DNA from: Epilithonimonas hungarica
GTDB taxonomy: Bacteria; Bacteroidota; Bacteroidia; Flavobacteriales; Weeksellaceae
Direction of reading: 5' to 3'
Assembly (NCBI RefSeq): GCF_900102265.1
Contig: NZ_FNBH01000001.1
Coordinates: forward strand, 1,535,618 to 1,599,617
Length of the DNA stretch: 64,000 nucleotides
The position numbers and the translations under genes were made by a program. The notes below the pieces were generated by a model. The model saw nothing but the letters and a program-made list of their open reading frames with translations. It was not told the DNA's origin and ran no database searches. Of the stretch, positions 1 to 9,492 are shown piece after piece (within the stretch, counting starts at the first letter, position 1; each line of letters starts with the position of its first letter).

Positions 1-306
1 TAAATCTTTAATCTGATATGGATTAAATTGTCTCAAATGTTCATACACTTGAATTGCATTTTGAACCTCAATAATATCCTTTTGTGGAGCGATTACTCTT
101 TTATGTTCTAAAAGTGCACTAATCTGTTCCTCCGTCATTGTGTTACCTTCAATTTCTAAAGAGGATTGAATCGTTTTAATTCTATTTTTCTTTCTTAATT
201 CGGTAGTTGGTTTGTATAAATGATTAGCATTAATCTCTCCTATCTTTTCAGAGATAGAAGCTATTAACGTTATAATATTGTCGGTAATTGTATAAGGTGG
301 CTTCAT
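1..306 (-). CDS. Fic family protein, N-terminal part (runs off left edge)
   Basis: Reading the complement from the ATG at 306 gives 102 uninterrupted codons to the window edge. The stretch SSLEIEGN at residues 48-55 fits the (S/T)xxxE(G/N) inhibitory helix of Fic AMP-transferases: S49, E53, G54, with E53 as the glutamate that blocks ATP. The catalytic HPFxxGNGR loop lies outside the window, so activity cannot be judged. Fic enzymes of this class AMPylate target proteins and are held inactive by this helix. The gene lies 48 bp downstream of the defence operon on the same strand but has its own promoter and palindromes, so it is probably a separate unit. Confidence 0.8.
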   Translation of the reverse strand, partial: MKPPYTITDNIITLIASISEKIGEINANHLYKPTTELRKKNRIKTIQSSLEIEGNTMTEEQISALLEHKRVIAPQKDIIEVQNAIQVYEHLRQFNPYQIKDL

Positions 307-308
307 TT

Positions 309-339
309 ATGATAGTATCATTTGATAGTATCAAATATA
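309..339 (-). promoter_or_regulatory. fic promoter with two tandem palindromes
   Basis: On the minus strand a TATATTTG (332-339) matches the Bacteroidota -7 consensus TAnnTTTG. Two adjacent palindromes follow immediately: TTTGATAGTATCAAA (321-335) and ATGATAGTATCAT (309-321), sharing the core TGATAGTATCA. They sit between the -7 box and the fic start codon at 306, where a bound repressor would block transcription. The motif is seen directly. Its use as an autoregulatory operator is inferred; many Fic proteins carry a C-terminal winged helix, which cannot be seen here. Confidence 0.6.
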
Positions 340-354
340 GGAAAATACTTTATA

Positions 355-1347
355 TTAATTCGATTTACTAATATTAAAACTGCCTGATTCAAAAGTAAAA
401 TTTATAACCTCATCTCTAATACTACTCCTTTCGGAATGTAAATCAATGCTTTCAAACCTATAGTTCACTGTTATTGGCCTGTCTGAGCCTTTGTGTTTTT
501 CAGAATCAACATTATAAATAAACGCAGGGTATAATTCAAGAATTGGGGACTTTCCATCTGATTTAGGATAATCAAAAGACTCGGATAAAGGCAAATAGAT
601 CTGAGCTACAATATTAGCAAAATTTACAACCAAAGTTAATTCAGGATGAAAGTCCTTATCTGTAAAGATTTTATTTGCTTCATACAACTGAACAGAGGGC
701 TTACCAAATTTTTTACGTGTTAATTTTGTAATAAACAATGTTGAGAAAAACACAATTTCAGTATTTTCATTTTGTAACCAATCAAATAACAATTGATATT
801 TCTGTACCTTACACTGAGGAAGGAAAGAAAGAGCTATTTTGAGTAATGCTTTATATACATATATCGGTTTTATTGCAGGATTTCTGAAACGTATAGACAT
901 AGTTTTGTTTTCTACATCTACTTTATAATCATCCAAAGAATTTAGATAAAGGATGATTTTTCCGTCATCTGTATATTTTAGAGACGTTCTTGTATTTTCA
1001 TCTTCATTATCTTTCCTTGATTGAAAATCAGGGATTTTCTTTTTGCCTTTTACTCCTACAACTGATAAATATGGCAGGAAGAATTTAGATAAATGGCTTT
1101 CATACTTGCTGAATTTTTCATTACACGAATCACATTCATCATAGATAACAAGATTATTTTGCCCTAACAATTCAGGACAGGCGTGAGCAATTTTTTTAAA
1201 ATAAACTTCGTTTTCATTTTTCCCACAAAATCTGCAAACCCTTACATTGGGTAAATTATCAGGCAAAGTTTCAGAAGAACCGATTAAAGTATAAACTTCA
1301 TTAAAGGAATTTCTAAACTGATGAATGTTATTTTTCGGAAAATCCAT
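355..1347 (-). CDS. HNH endonuclease-like protein of the defence operon
   Basis: The 330-aa protein has an N-terminal treble-clef zinc motif: C38-x2-C41, a histidine at 55 in the HACPELLG stretch, and C72-x2-C75. This is the layout of HNH_5-type nucleases. The rest (about 90-330) matches nothing I recognise and may be a targeting or sensor domain. Its start overlaps the end of the AIPR gene by 20 bp, so the two are likely translationally coupled, and it is the last gene of the eight-gene minus-strand operon. DNA or RNA cleavage is inferred from the motif; an inactive structural zinc finger is the alternative. Confidence 0.7.
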   Translation of the reverse strand: MDFPKNNIHQFRNSFNEVYTLIGSSETLPDNLPNVRVCRFCGKNENEVYFKKIAHACPELLGQNNLVIYDECDSCNEKFSKYESHLSKFFLPYLSVVGVKGKKKIPDFQSRKDNEDENTRTSLKYTDDGKIILYLNSLDDYKVDVENKTMSIRFRNPAIKPIYVYKALLKIALSFLPQCKVQKYQLLFDWLQNENTEIVFFSTLFITKLTRKKFGKPSVQLYEANKIFTDKDFHPELTLVVNFANIVAQIYLPLSESFDYPKSDGKSPILELYPAFIYNVDSEKHKGSDRPITVNYRFESIDLHSERSSIRDEVINFTFESGSFNISKSN

Positions 1348-3670
1348 ATTTTTTTACTTTTCCCAAATTCAGTTTTGCAATCGCTTTGTTTCTGTCTGTT
1401 AGTGGTTTGCGTTCTTCTGCAAGTTCATTCATAAACGTATATTCAAAACCTTTCAGTCGTTTGTTTCGTTTATCCCACTGAACTATTTTCCGAATAAGTT
1501 CAAGTGTTATTTCTGCTTGACTTTCTTGCTTTTTAGGTGTTTCAGGAAGATTGTCTATATCAAATAAAATTTCAGGTGCTTTGTCAATTACAACATCTAT
1601 TATTTTCAGACCATTTGCAATTTCATTGTCCAAAAGTTTATTGTTACTTCTGATTCTACCTGCGATTGTAAAGACTACATTCTGCATATTGGCAGACAAA
1701 TTCTGTGTTTCACTTCCCCAATTTTCAATCTTTTTCCAAATTTCGTAAGGAATGGATTTGATTTTTTCGAGGTTTTCTTCTTTTTCTTGTTGTTCGGCTT
1801 CGTCTGATGAAATTAAGTTTCTTTTTACAGATGTTTTTTCATTAACGAAATCATCTTTTATAGAATCATAATCTAAATCAAAATCCTGTTGTTTTACCAT
1901 TTCCCAGCAGACTTCTTTTCTTGCCCACATTTCAATCAATGATTCAGAACTGTTTGTTTTTAGGAAATCGTCCATTTTTATCATTAAATTATACAAGAAA
2001 GCATTCAGTTCATCGGAAACACTCTGATTTTTCCAGATTTTGTATAGGTCAAGTTTATAATCAATTTTAAAACCAAGATATGTAATTGCATAAGGTACTG
2101 TAATAAACCTCAAATCTCCGATTGCATTAGGTTTTACTCCATATAACTTTTCACAGGTTTTGTAAATAATAGCTTTTGCAATAGCATCTTCATAATAGAT
2201 GTTATTGTTTTCAATTTTTGCATTGGTGTTGTGCAAAATAAACTGGTTATAGTTTTTGACATTCTTGATTACAAAATGAGGTGCTACAACTAATCTTTTG
2301 CCATCGTAAACTTCTTGATAAGCATTAATATATTTTGCCAACTGTTCTTTAGTAAACATCTGATGTCTTGGGTGTTTCAAGTCAAATGCTTTTTGTCGTG
2401 CTCTTGTAAAACCGTCTTTCAGCCTTGCATTTTTATATTGTCCTCTTGCTCTTTCATAGAACCATTTTGTTTGTGTCGGGTTCTTTTCGGAATGCGGTGT
2501 TACGATAGTTCTCGACAGTTTCTCGAAGTGAATATGGAAAGGTCTGTTACTGCTCAGGTCTGCAACAGAAACTTTATTTTGGGTATTAGCATATTCCGCA
2601 ATCCGTGATACTATTTCTCCGAAGTTTTCTTTGTTTTTGACAACAGAAAGTTTAACCTGTACAAAGATATTGGAAACGTCGGCTTTATCTTTTTTGAATG
2701 TGTGATAAATAGAAGCCGTCGTTTGACCTCCGTTTACAATCTGTAAATCACTTACTTTTGAAATAATCAACCCTTTTCCCTGACTGTCTTTTTCGAGTTC
2801 AATATGGTTTGCTGTTGCGGCAATTCCGTTATTGAAAGCAAGAAACATTTGAGGTTCTTTTAATATCGTTGTTCGGATTCCTTTATTGATTTTTCCTGCA
2901 AACTGTAAAAATGAACGCACATTTTGCTCTAACAAACGTGAACCAAAGCGTTCATAAATATTTGCCAGGGCTGTTCCTGGCATTATAGCCAGATATGATT
3001 TGTAATCTTCATTTTCAGAAGGCGATTCAATACAAGGGATTTCAAAACCATCAGCTTTAAAATCCAGTTCAATAGGGATGTGAGATTTTTCAGTAATGTT
3101 GTAGAGATAATTCAAATCTACAATTCTCGTATAAACAGAAAAACTACTGATTGAATCTGACATGGGTGCATCATTGGGAAAAGTTCCATCTGTAAGAATA
3201 ATTGCATTTACCCTTACAAGGTTTTCTCTCAATTCCTGACTTGATGCCAGCTCGTTTGCTAATTGGAAAATGTCTGATGATTCTTCAATTTCGTTTACAT
3301 AATCTTTGTAAATACCTTTTCTGAAAAAATTCAGGATTCTTTTTTGTGCAGTTTCAACTTCAGCTGAGGTAGTTCTTGCAGGTTCTTCTGTTCCCTTTAA
3401 AACCGTGATAAACAAATCAAGTGTTTCGTAATTATCAGAAATAGAATAAGCATTTATCTGGTGTTGGTTTTTAGTTCCGATTCCCTTTTTATCGTAAGCC
3501 AAGCGTACATTTTCAGTTTCTCCGGCAGAAGCTAATAAATCAACAGCTATTTGTGTGAAAATCTGCTCGGTATTTCCTCCGTCTTCTTCACTTAGTTGAG
3601 TTGCTCTTATATCCTGAACAAGATTTTGATAGAATTTTAAAAGTTCTATATTTTCCGAAACTGTACTCAT
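1328..3670 (-). CDS. AIPR family abortive infection phage resistance protein
   Basis: The 780-aa protein carries the AIPR signature: FNNGIAATA at about 279-287 and IVNGGQTTASI at 311-321, within the domain from about 40 to 480. The N-terminal stretch around residues 70-92 (LDLFITVLKG) looks like a PD-(D/E)XK-type beta hairpin. The AIPR family (PF10592) is named for lactococcal abortive phage resistance and recurs next to restriction systems. The gene starts 3 bp after the DUF4420 gene stops and overlaps the HNH gene. Family assignment is strong. The biochemical role is not settled from sequence. Confidence 0.88.
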   Translation of the reverse strand: MSTVSENIELLKFYQNLVQDIRATQLSEEDGGNTEQIFTQIAVDLLASAGETENVRLAYDKKGIGTKNQHQINAYSISDNYETLDLFITVLKGTEEPARTTSAEVETAQKRILNFFRKGIYKDYVNEIEESSDIFQLANELASSQELRENLVRVNAIILTDGTFPNDAPMSDSISSFSVYTRIVDLNYLYNITEKSHIPIELDFKADGFEIPCIESPSENEDYKSYLAIMPGTALANIYERFGSRLLEQNVRSFLQFAGKINKGIRTTILKEPQMFLAFNNGIAATANHIELEKDSQGKGLIISKVSDLQIVNGGQTTASIYHTFKKDKADVSNIFVQVKLSVVKNKENFGEIVSRIAEYANTQNKVSVADLSSNRPFHIHFEKLSRTIVTPHSEKNPTQTKWFYERARGQYKNARLKDGFTRARQKAFDLKHPRHQMFTKEQLAKYINAYQEVYDGKRLVVAPHFVIKNVKNYNQFILHNTNAKIENNNIYYEDAIAKAIIYKTCEKLYGVKPNAIGDLRFITVPYAITYLGFKIDYKLDLYKIWKNQSVSDELNAFLYNLMIKMDDFLKTNSSESLIEMWARKEVCWEMVKQQDFDLDYDSIKDDFVNEKTSVKRNLISSDEAEQQEKEENLEKIKSIPYEIWKKIENWGSETQNLSANMQNVVFTIAGRIRSNNKLLDNEIANGLKIIDVVIDKAPEILFDIDNLPETPKKQESQAEITLELIRKIVQWDKRNKRLKGFEYTFMNELAEERKPLTDRNKAIAKLNLGKVKKYGFSEK

Positions 3671-3673
3671 AGT

Positions 3674-4684
3674 TTAGGGCTCTGTGGTATTAAAAACTAA
3701 ATCTTCATCAATTGTAAACGAAGTGCATTGCGATAGGATAATAGAGTATTTCACATCTCCAACACCAATTCTGATGTCGTTTTCTTCAATTCTTGGAAAA
3801 TCATTTTCTACTTTGTAGAAAACATCCTGACGAATAAAATAACCGATTTCGTTATAGAGGTTTCTTTGTAAATCGAAATATCCTGTTTCGTAAAGTTTGC
3901 TTTTGAATTTATTCAGGGCAATGATTTCTGATTGTAGTATTTCACTGATGGAATCTACAATATTGTTCAGGGTTTCTCCCGAATTCTGCATTCTTTCCAG
4001 TGAAATATGATATAGAAACAAACTTCCTATGTTGGTTGTATCTAACTGTCTTTCACTGCTGATATGTACTTTCTGATGATTGTTTCCGTGTGTGGTTTTT
4101 ACTTCAACTGCCCAGTTCTGACTTTGAAAATCTCTTACCTGCATTTCTGTACCAATCCAAGTATTGACAACTGCAAGATGATTATTTTTTGACTGCAAAA
4201 ACTTTCTCAAAAAATAAAGTTCTCCGTATAAACCTCTTTGTTCTTCTGCTGTTAATCCCTGTAATCCAATTTTACTGAATAAAGATTTCCATTTTTCAAA
4301 CCGGTTCAGTATTTCTTTGACTAACTTTCTTTCGTTGGTTTCATTAGCAATACTATTAATCAAGTCCTCACACAAAACTGTGAAAATATCTTTGTGCTGA
4401 AAATTGAGTAGCTTAAAAACCAATACATTCTTTGCTGTTTCAGTAGGCGAGGGATATAAATCAACTTCTATTTCCTGTAAGTTTGAGAAATTAGAAATAT
4501 TTACTTCAATAGCATCACTTATCGAAACACAAATACACAATAATTTTTCAGGGTGTTGCATAGCAACATATACATCAGGCAAAACTGAACCTGAATATCT
4601 GCGAAGCAATAAACCTTTAGTGAAAGATTTATCATTGGCTAATTCTTCCCATATCTGATTAATCTTCGTCATCTTCAATATCAT
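3674..4684 (-). CDS. PD-(D/E)XK motif protein, DUF4420 family
   Basis: The 336-aa protein has a GELYFL motif at 154-159 (E155), D185 in the RDF strand and E194-V-K196 in AVEVKTT. This is a complete PD-(D/E)XK nuclease site spaced as in the DUF4420 family. These nucleases recur beside Z1 helicases and AIPR proteins. ATG codons lie at 4684 and 4672. Both overlap the Z1 stop (26 or 14 bp), so translational coupling is likely either way; the later one gives a conventional MTKINQ start. The predicted role is DNA cleavage as the effector of the Z1/MORC motor complex, which is an inference from context. Confidence 0.85.
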   Translation of the reverse strand: MILKMTKINQIWEELANDKSFTKGLLLRRYSGSVLPDVYVAMQHPEKLLCICVSISDAIEVNISNFSNLQEIEVDLYPSPTETAKNVLVFKLLNFQHKDIFTVLCEDLINSIANETNERKLVKEILNRFEKWKSLFSKIGLQGLTAEEQRGLYGELYFLRKFLQSKNNHLAVVNTWIGTEMQVRDFQSQNWAVEVKTTHGNNHQKVHISSERQLDTTNIGSLFLYHISLERMQNSGETLNNIVDSISEILQSEIIALNKFKSKLYETGYFDLQRNLYNEIGYFIRQDVFYKVENDFPRIEENDIRIGVGDVKYSIILSQCTSFTIDEDLVFNTTEP

Positions 4685-7499
4685 CTAAGTTGTCATCAAT
4701 ATCAAATAATGGTAGTAACTGCTGATGTACCGCATACGAAACAGAATGGCTGTATTGACTTTTCGGAAAACTAACAGCAAAACCAACAATCGGTTCACTT
4801 CCTGCTGGCATCCTTGCATTTTCTGCATCAATTAAATACAAAAGCAATAATGGATTTTTAGGACTTCTGAACTCGTTTCTTACAATTTCTCCTTTCGGAA
4901 AATCATTTTTGTATTCACTATTTTGATTTCTGAAATAGGCTTTTGTTCTTTCCAATGCTCTGTCGTAATCCTCTTTACTCAAATCAAAAAATTCATCTTT
5001 TGGTCTTATTATGTGATTTTTTATGATATGTAAATTGTGTTCATCATTCTTATTTTTGTCGTTAGAACGAATTACGCAACCAACCTGATTAATTCCATTT
5101 GAAGCATTGAAATCATAAGAAGAATTTGCATTACTTTTAGTTACTAATGCCACACTCCAATTGGTCAGTTCGTTGCTTTTTACCGAAATATCAATATAAT
5201 CCAATAATTTGGACGGCTCTGTTTTTTTCAGGTTTTCAGAAACTTTGAAACGCTGGAAAAATGGTCTTACCAAATCTACAGGGACATTTCTCCATAAAAA
5301 ATGGTTGTGTCTTGTTTCAAATGATTCTGAAAGTGAATTGATGAGATTTTTAGTAACGTTTAAATTAGCACTAATTATAACTGGATTTTTCTGTAATTGA
5401 TAAGATTCTACCAACCTGCCAGACCAAGAAACATCAATATTTACGGCTCTTCGGATTTTATTTGAAGCAGAAATTTGCAAAACGCCTGGATGTGTTCTTA
5501 CTCGTAAAGCATATTGTTCGGGTGTACTTCCAGCCACTTCCGACATATAATCAAATTCACTTCTTAATTCTTCGGAAGCCAATGTTATATGACAAAACCA
5601 TTCGTTCAGTTCTCGGCTTGTAAACAATCTGCATAAATCAACATATCCCGGTCTATAACCAAACCAGCGACCCATTTGCATTAAAGTATCGTACATTCTT
5701 GAAGCACGTAAGTAATAACTAACGGACAAGCCTTCTAAAGTCAAACCTCTTGATAGTTTATCTCCTCCGATTGCAATTACAGAAAGTCCATTTTTATGGT
5801 CAAAATAATTTAACGCATCTCCTGAACCTCCGTTAATTTCTTTTACTTCAATTTTTGCCACAGCATTGTGTAAATGTGGCAAAACATCTTTCCAATCGTG
5901 AACACTTACCAAAGTATCAACATCAGGCATTGTATCGGAAATGGTTTGAGAAACTGTTTTATAACTTTTGTAAGTTTCGGTAATTGTTTCCCCTTTGTAT
6001 TCGTAAGAGTACTCTTTATCTTCCTCAAATGTTTTACGGATTTCGTCCAAGACTGACGGAATCTTCATTTCAATTCCTCTGCGATAGAAATCAAAAGTAT
6101 TTTCGACAAGTGTCTTAATATGAGCTTGCCAAACAGTATATCTACTAACGTGAACAAGCATTGAATTATGTACGTTGATTTGACCTCTCAATCTTCTTAT
6201 CGTACAGGTAAGAATAAAACACTTAATTGCTGTACGTAATGACTCAGGAAGTTCGCCTGGAAGCCTTACCAATCTTTTGTTATCTTCTGATAATTGCTCA
6301 TATTTTTCATTCTTTCTTAAAGCTCTGTGTCGATTTGGTATCAATTCTTTATAATCATCAACACGATTTACTATTGGTAAAACTGTCTCGGATTCGTCTT
6401 CATCTTCCAAAACTTTAATTCCAAACACTTTTTCAGGTCCAACATAATTTGTTGGTGCAGGAATATTGATGATAAAATCCCTCGGAAATAAATCATCTTC
6501 CACAATTGGGATAAATATATTGGCAAATGGCGTAGCAGTATAGCCAACGTAACCACTACGGTCAAAGAGATTTAGTATGTTTCTGATGTGTTCGTTGATT
6601 CTCGTAGCTCTGTCATCATCTTTGTTGGTATTGATAGAAGCATTATCTGCCTCATCATCAATAAGTAATAACGATTTGTTTCTGATAACTTTTCTGCCAT
6701 CAGGCAAGTCTTCTGTTTGTGCATTTAGCCATAAATAAAGCCTTTCAAGAACTTTGGAATTTTTCTTAACAACAGCAATTATAGGTTCAGAAGTGTTGAA
6801 ATTGATACCCATTGAATTTGCGGCACCAGCTGTAAAATCTCCTTTATCCAAACTTGATGTAAGAGAGTGAGCAATGCCAATTTGGTCTAATTTTCCAACT
6901 CCAATAGTTACACCGTTTTTGTCAAATGCTCTTTGATGTTGCGTGTCAAAACCCAGAAACCCTTCATCTAAACGAAGTTGTGTTTGACTTCTCAAATTGT
7001 TATGAATACCAGCCAAAACAATAATCAATTTGTAACCAGCATCAGCAGCTTTACAAATTAATCCTGTGTAGTTTGATGTTTTTCCAGACTGAACCTGTCC
7101 AACGACTAAACCTCGTTTACTGACTATTATGTTTTCTGTAGGGTTAAAAAGCCCGTCTAAAGTTCTGTCTGTAAGTTTATCAATCTGATTTAAAACTACA
7201 TCAGAATAATTTTTTTCAACTTGTAAATAATCTCTGTATCTGTTCCAAAAATTCCATTTTATACCCGCTTTTACATCTCCTATCCACGGTTTCCTTCTTT
7301 CTTCTGCTTCAATAATTCGGAAGTCGTCCATTCTGATGTTATATAAAGATTCAACTTCACGAACCAGAAAATCTCTTTCAATCTCCTTATATACAGGAAT
7401 CATTAAAGCACTATCAACAGCTTGCTCAATCTGTTGTTTTGTTATAGAACCAGTTGAGGGTAATAAGGTTCTGATTGTTTTTATGACTTGTTGTACCAT
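4659..7499 (-). CDS. Z1 domain-containing superfamily II helicase-like ATPase
   Basis: The 946-aa protein has Walker A GQVQSGKT at 134-141, a DDEAD Walker B at 281-285, motif III-like GYTATPFANIF at about 319-329, and the Z1 hallmark GGDKLSRGLTLEG followed by MQMGRWFGYRPGY, which supplies the arginine fingers. This is a full helicase core plus Z1 domain. Z1 proteins (PF10593) are predicted DNA translocases in restriction-like defence loci. The start is 5 bp downstream of the MORC gene stop. It is likely the motor of the complex; no nuclease motif is evident in the protein itself. Confidence 0.9.
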   Translation of the reverse strand: MVQQVIKTIRTLLPSTGSITKQQIEQAVDSALMIPVYKEIERDFLVREVESLYNIRMDDFRIIEAEERRKPWIGDVKAGIKWNFWNRYRDYLQVEKNYSDVVLNQIDKLTDRTLDGLFNPTENIIVSKRGLVVGQVQSGKTSNYTGLICKAADAGYKLIIVLAGIHNNLRSQTQLRLDEGFLGFDTQHQRAFDKNGVTIGVGKLDQIGIAHSLTSSLDKGDFTAGAANSMGINFNTSEPIIAVVKKNSKVLERLYLWLNAQTEDLPDGRKVIRNKSLLLIDDEADNASINTNKDDDRATRINEHIRNILNLFDRSGYVGYTATPFANIFIPIVEDDLFPRDFIINIPAPTNYVGPEKVFGIKVLEDEDESETVLPIVNRVDDYKELIPNRHRALRKNEKYEQLSEDNKRLVRLPGELPESLRTAIKCFILTCTIRRLRGQINVHNSMLVHVSRYTVWQAHIKTLVENTFDFYRRGIEMKIPSVLDEIRKTFEEDKEYSYEYKGETITETYKSYKTVSQTISDTMPDVDTLVSVHDWKDVLPHLHNAVAKIEVKEINGGSGDALNYFDHKNGLSVIAIGGDKLSRGLTLEGLSVSYYLRASRMYDTLMQMGRWFGYRPGYVDLCRLFTSRELNEWFCHITLASEELRSEFDYMSEVAGSTPEQYALRVRTHPGVLQISASNKIRRAVNIDVSWSGRLVESYQLQKNPVIISANLNVTKNLINSLSESFETRHNHFLWRNVPVDLVRPFFQRFKVSENLKKTEPSKLLDYIDISVKSNELTNWSVALVTKSNANSSYDFNASNGINQVGCVIRSNDKNKNDEHNLHIIKNHIIRPKDEFFDLSKEDYDRALERTKAYFRNQNSEYKNDFPKGEIVRNEFRSPKNPLLLLYLIDAENARMPAGSEPIVGFAVSFPKSQYSHSVSYAVHQQLLPLFDIDDNLDDIEDDED

Positions 7500-7504
7500 T
7501 TACT

Positions 7505-8983
7505 TTAATTTAAAAATTCAAGAAAGTGAACAAAATTGTTGAAAGGCTCTATATTTGCAATGATTGCTTTTGCTTGTTCATCAATTTTTCCTTGTCCAAT
7601 AAGGTTTGAATACATTGCCTGCATTGTATTTCTTATTATTTCATGGTCAATCCCCTCAAAAGGTTTGCCTTGCAATTCCGGAACTTCACTTTCTTTAATA
7701 AAAATTGATTTGGTCGGTATTGTTTCTTCAATAAACTTTATAAGCATTTCAATTGCTTTATTCGGTTCATTTCGAGCTTCTTCTTTTACTTTTTCAATAA
7801 CAGGATGTTCCCGATTAATTTTATAAAACCATTTATCTCCTCGTTTGTGGTCAATCCATAAAGGCACAAATTTTTGCCCGACAATTGGTTTTACATTTTT
7901 GCCTTTATGCCTGTAAACTTCTACGGCTTGGGCTCTGACTTTCATAGCATAAGCCTTTATCAGCTCACGAAAAATCAAAGGTGGTCTTGCTACTGATTTT
8001 TTAATATCAATCTGCCATTCGGCATCTAATGTGTTAGGTAGTTCAATCTGTATTCTTGTCAGTTTGTAATGTTCTTCCTTTCTGAAAAGCCCTAACCAAT
8101 CTCCTGCTAACAAAAGTCTTTCGTTTCGGTAGATATAAAAACCTTGCTGTTCATTCCAGCCTTTCGCCCCCTCAGCTTGTTTGTATTTTTCTTCAGAAAT
8201 TTTAGTTTTATGAGGTAAAACATAACCTTCTATTTTTACCAGTCCGTTTTGTATTTTTTCTTCTGGAAATATTTGGGTTGATGGCTCATCAAGTAAAAAA
8301 GGATTCCAGGGTTCTATTTTATGGCCTTGAAAATAGATATTGATTTTTCCACTTTCCATAAACTTATGAAAAACCATTGATAAATGCTTTTTCACTAGCT
8401 CCATAATCAATAGAAATTTATCAAGAGCCTTATTGTCATCTTGTTTAAAGTTTTTGACAACTCTGTCAATATCATTCCAAATTACAATGGTTCCTGAAAC
8501 TAAATCAGATAAATCTTTTTCAAATTTTTCATCAGGTCGATATTTGATTAACTCCCATTTTCCTGTTTGATTTACAAAGTCTAAATCCCAAGTCCAGTAA
8601 ACGGAATTATAATCTGATTTTTTACTTATAACAGTTAGTTTTCTTGCTTGCGAAAAAGAAGCCGTTTTTAAACCTAAACCAAATCTTCCTAAATCTTTAC
8701 TTTCTCTGTCCTGTAATGGATTTTTACTTCCTGGTCTCATTGCCTGAATTAATTCAGGATCATTCATCCCAAAACCATCATCTTTGATAGAAAGCCAAGT
8801 TTTAGAACCTAACCATTCAAAATTTACCCAAATATTTTTTGAATTTGCAGAAATCGAGTTGTCGATAATATCTGCGATAGCTGTTTCAATATTATATCCA
8901 ATTGCCCGAAAGGTTTCAATCATTGATGAAGCTTCGGGTACAGCAGGAACAGTTTTATATTGGGAATAGTCAATTTCAGTCAT
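7505..8983 (-). CDS. MORC/MutL-like GHKL ATPase
   Basis: The 492-aa protein has the three GHKL boxes: N-box IADIIDNSISA (about 36-46, with D in place of the usual E), G1 box DDGFGM (68-73) and G2 box GRFGLGLKTASFSQ (99-112). An S5-like domain follows, where YRNERLLL and the KKSVARPP region resemble MORC-type ATPases. Such ATPases dimerise on ATP binding and clamp DNA. The family has been linked with restriction-modification loci and to the origin of eukaryotic MORC proteins. It is predicted to act with the Z1 motor 5 bp downstream. Confidence 0.85.
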   Translation of the reverse strand: MTEIDYSQYKTVPAVPEASSMIETFRAIGYNIETAIADIIDNSISANSKNIWVNFEWLGSKTWLSIKDDGFGMNDPELIQAMRPGSKNPLQDRESKDLGRFGLGLKTASFSQARKLTVISKKSDYNSVYWTWDLDFVNQTGKWELIKYRPDEKFEKDLSDLVSGTIVIWNDIDRVVKNFKQDDNKALDKFLLIMELVKKHLSMVFHKFMESGKINIYFQGHKIEPWNPFLLDEPSTQIFPEEKIQNGLVKIEGYVLPHKTKISEEKYKQAEGAKGWNEQQGFYIYRNERLLLAGDWLGLFRKEEHYKLTRIQIELPNTLDAEWQIDIKKSVARPPLIFRELIKAYAMKVRAQAVEVYRHKGKNVKPIVGQKFVPLWIDHKRGDKWFYKINREHPVIEKVKEEARNEPNKAIEMLIKFIEETIPTKSIFIKESEVPELQGKPFEGIDHEIIRNTMQAMYSNLIGQGKIDEQAKAIIANIEPFNNFVHFLEFLN

Positions 8984-8985
8984 AG

Positions 8986-9492
8986 CTAATATCCAATTAT
9001 CAGAATACCTTTTAATGGCAGTTTGAGTCTTCCTGACACAAAAAGCGTGTCAAAAAATGTGATTACATTCTGGAAATCCGGATTCTTCCTATAAGTAACT
9101 CTTACTGCAATAACCAAATAGTCAACATCAGTCATCATACAAGCCTGAAATAAATCTTTCAGAAACTGATAATTCGTTACAGCCCTACCTGCCTCAACTT
9201 CAATAACTGTTCTTGTAATAGGATTAAACCCATCTGCATCAAAATATTTTTCCAGCTTTCCATTAATTCCGAATAAAACAGGAACTTTAATTTTATCAGC
9301 ATTTTTTTTACTTTTTTCTATAGTAAATCCCAAGTTTTCCAATCCTGATGCAACTTCATTCAGGACATCATTACTGCTGTGCTGAAAATTACCAGAATTA
9401 ATTTTCTCAAGCTTCTGAGAAAATATACTGACGACGTTTTGCAGATGGTCTGGTATTGCTTTACTTTTTGGGAAATACTGAAATTTTATCAT
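8986..9492 (-). CDS. Small predicted restriction-endonuclease-like protein
   Basis: I do not recognise the family of this 168-aa protein. The centre reads FDADGFNP at 84-91, then VIEVEAGRA at 97-103. A D-x(n)-E-x-(E/Q/K) pattern on two predicted strands is typical of PD-(D/E)XK folds with a replaced lysine, as in BglII-like enzymes. The following helix and strand (about 106-135) also fit that fold. Its ATG overlaps the methyltransferase stop by 4 bp (ATGA), a position often held by the cognate restriction enzyme or a specificity partner. Nuclease function is an inference. Confidence 0.55.
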   Translation of the reverse strand: MIKFQYFPKSKAIPDHLQNVVSIFSQKLEKINSGNFQHSSNDVLNEVASGLENLGFTIEKSKKNADKIKVPVLFGINGKLEKYFDADGFNPITRTVIEVEAGRAVTNYQFLKDLFQACMMTDVDYLVIAVRVTYRKNPDFQNVITFFDTLFVSGRLKLPLKGILIIGY

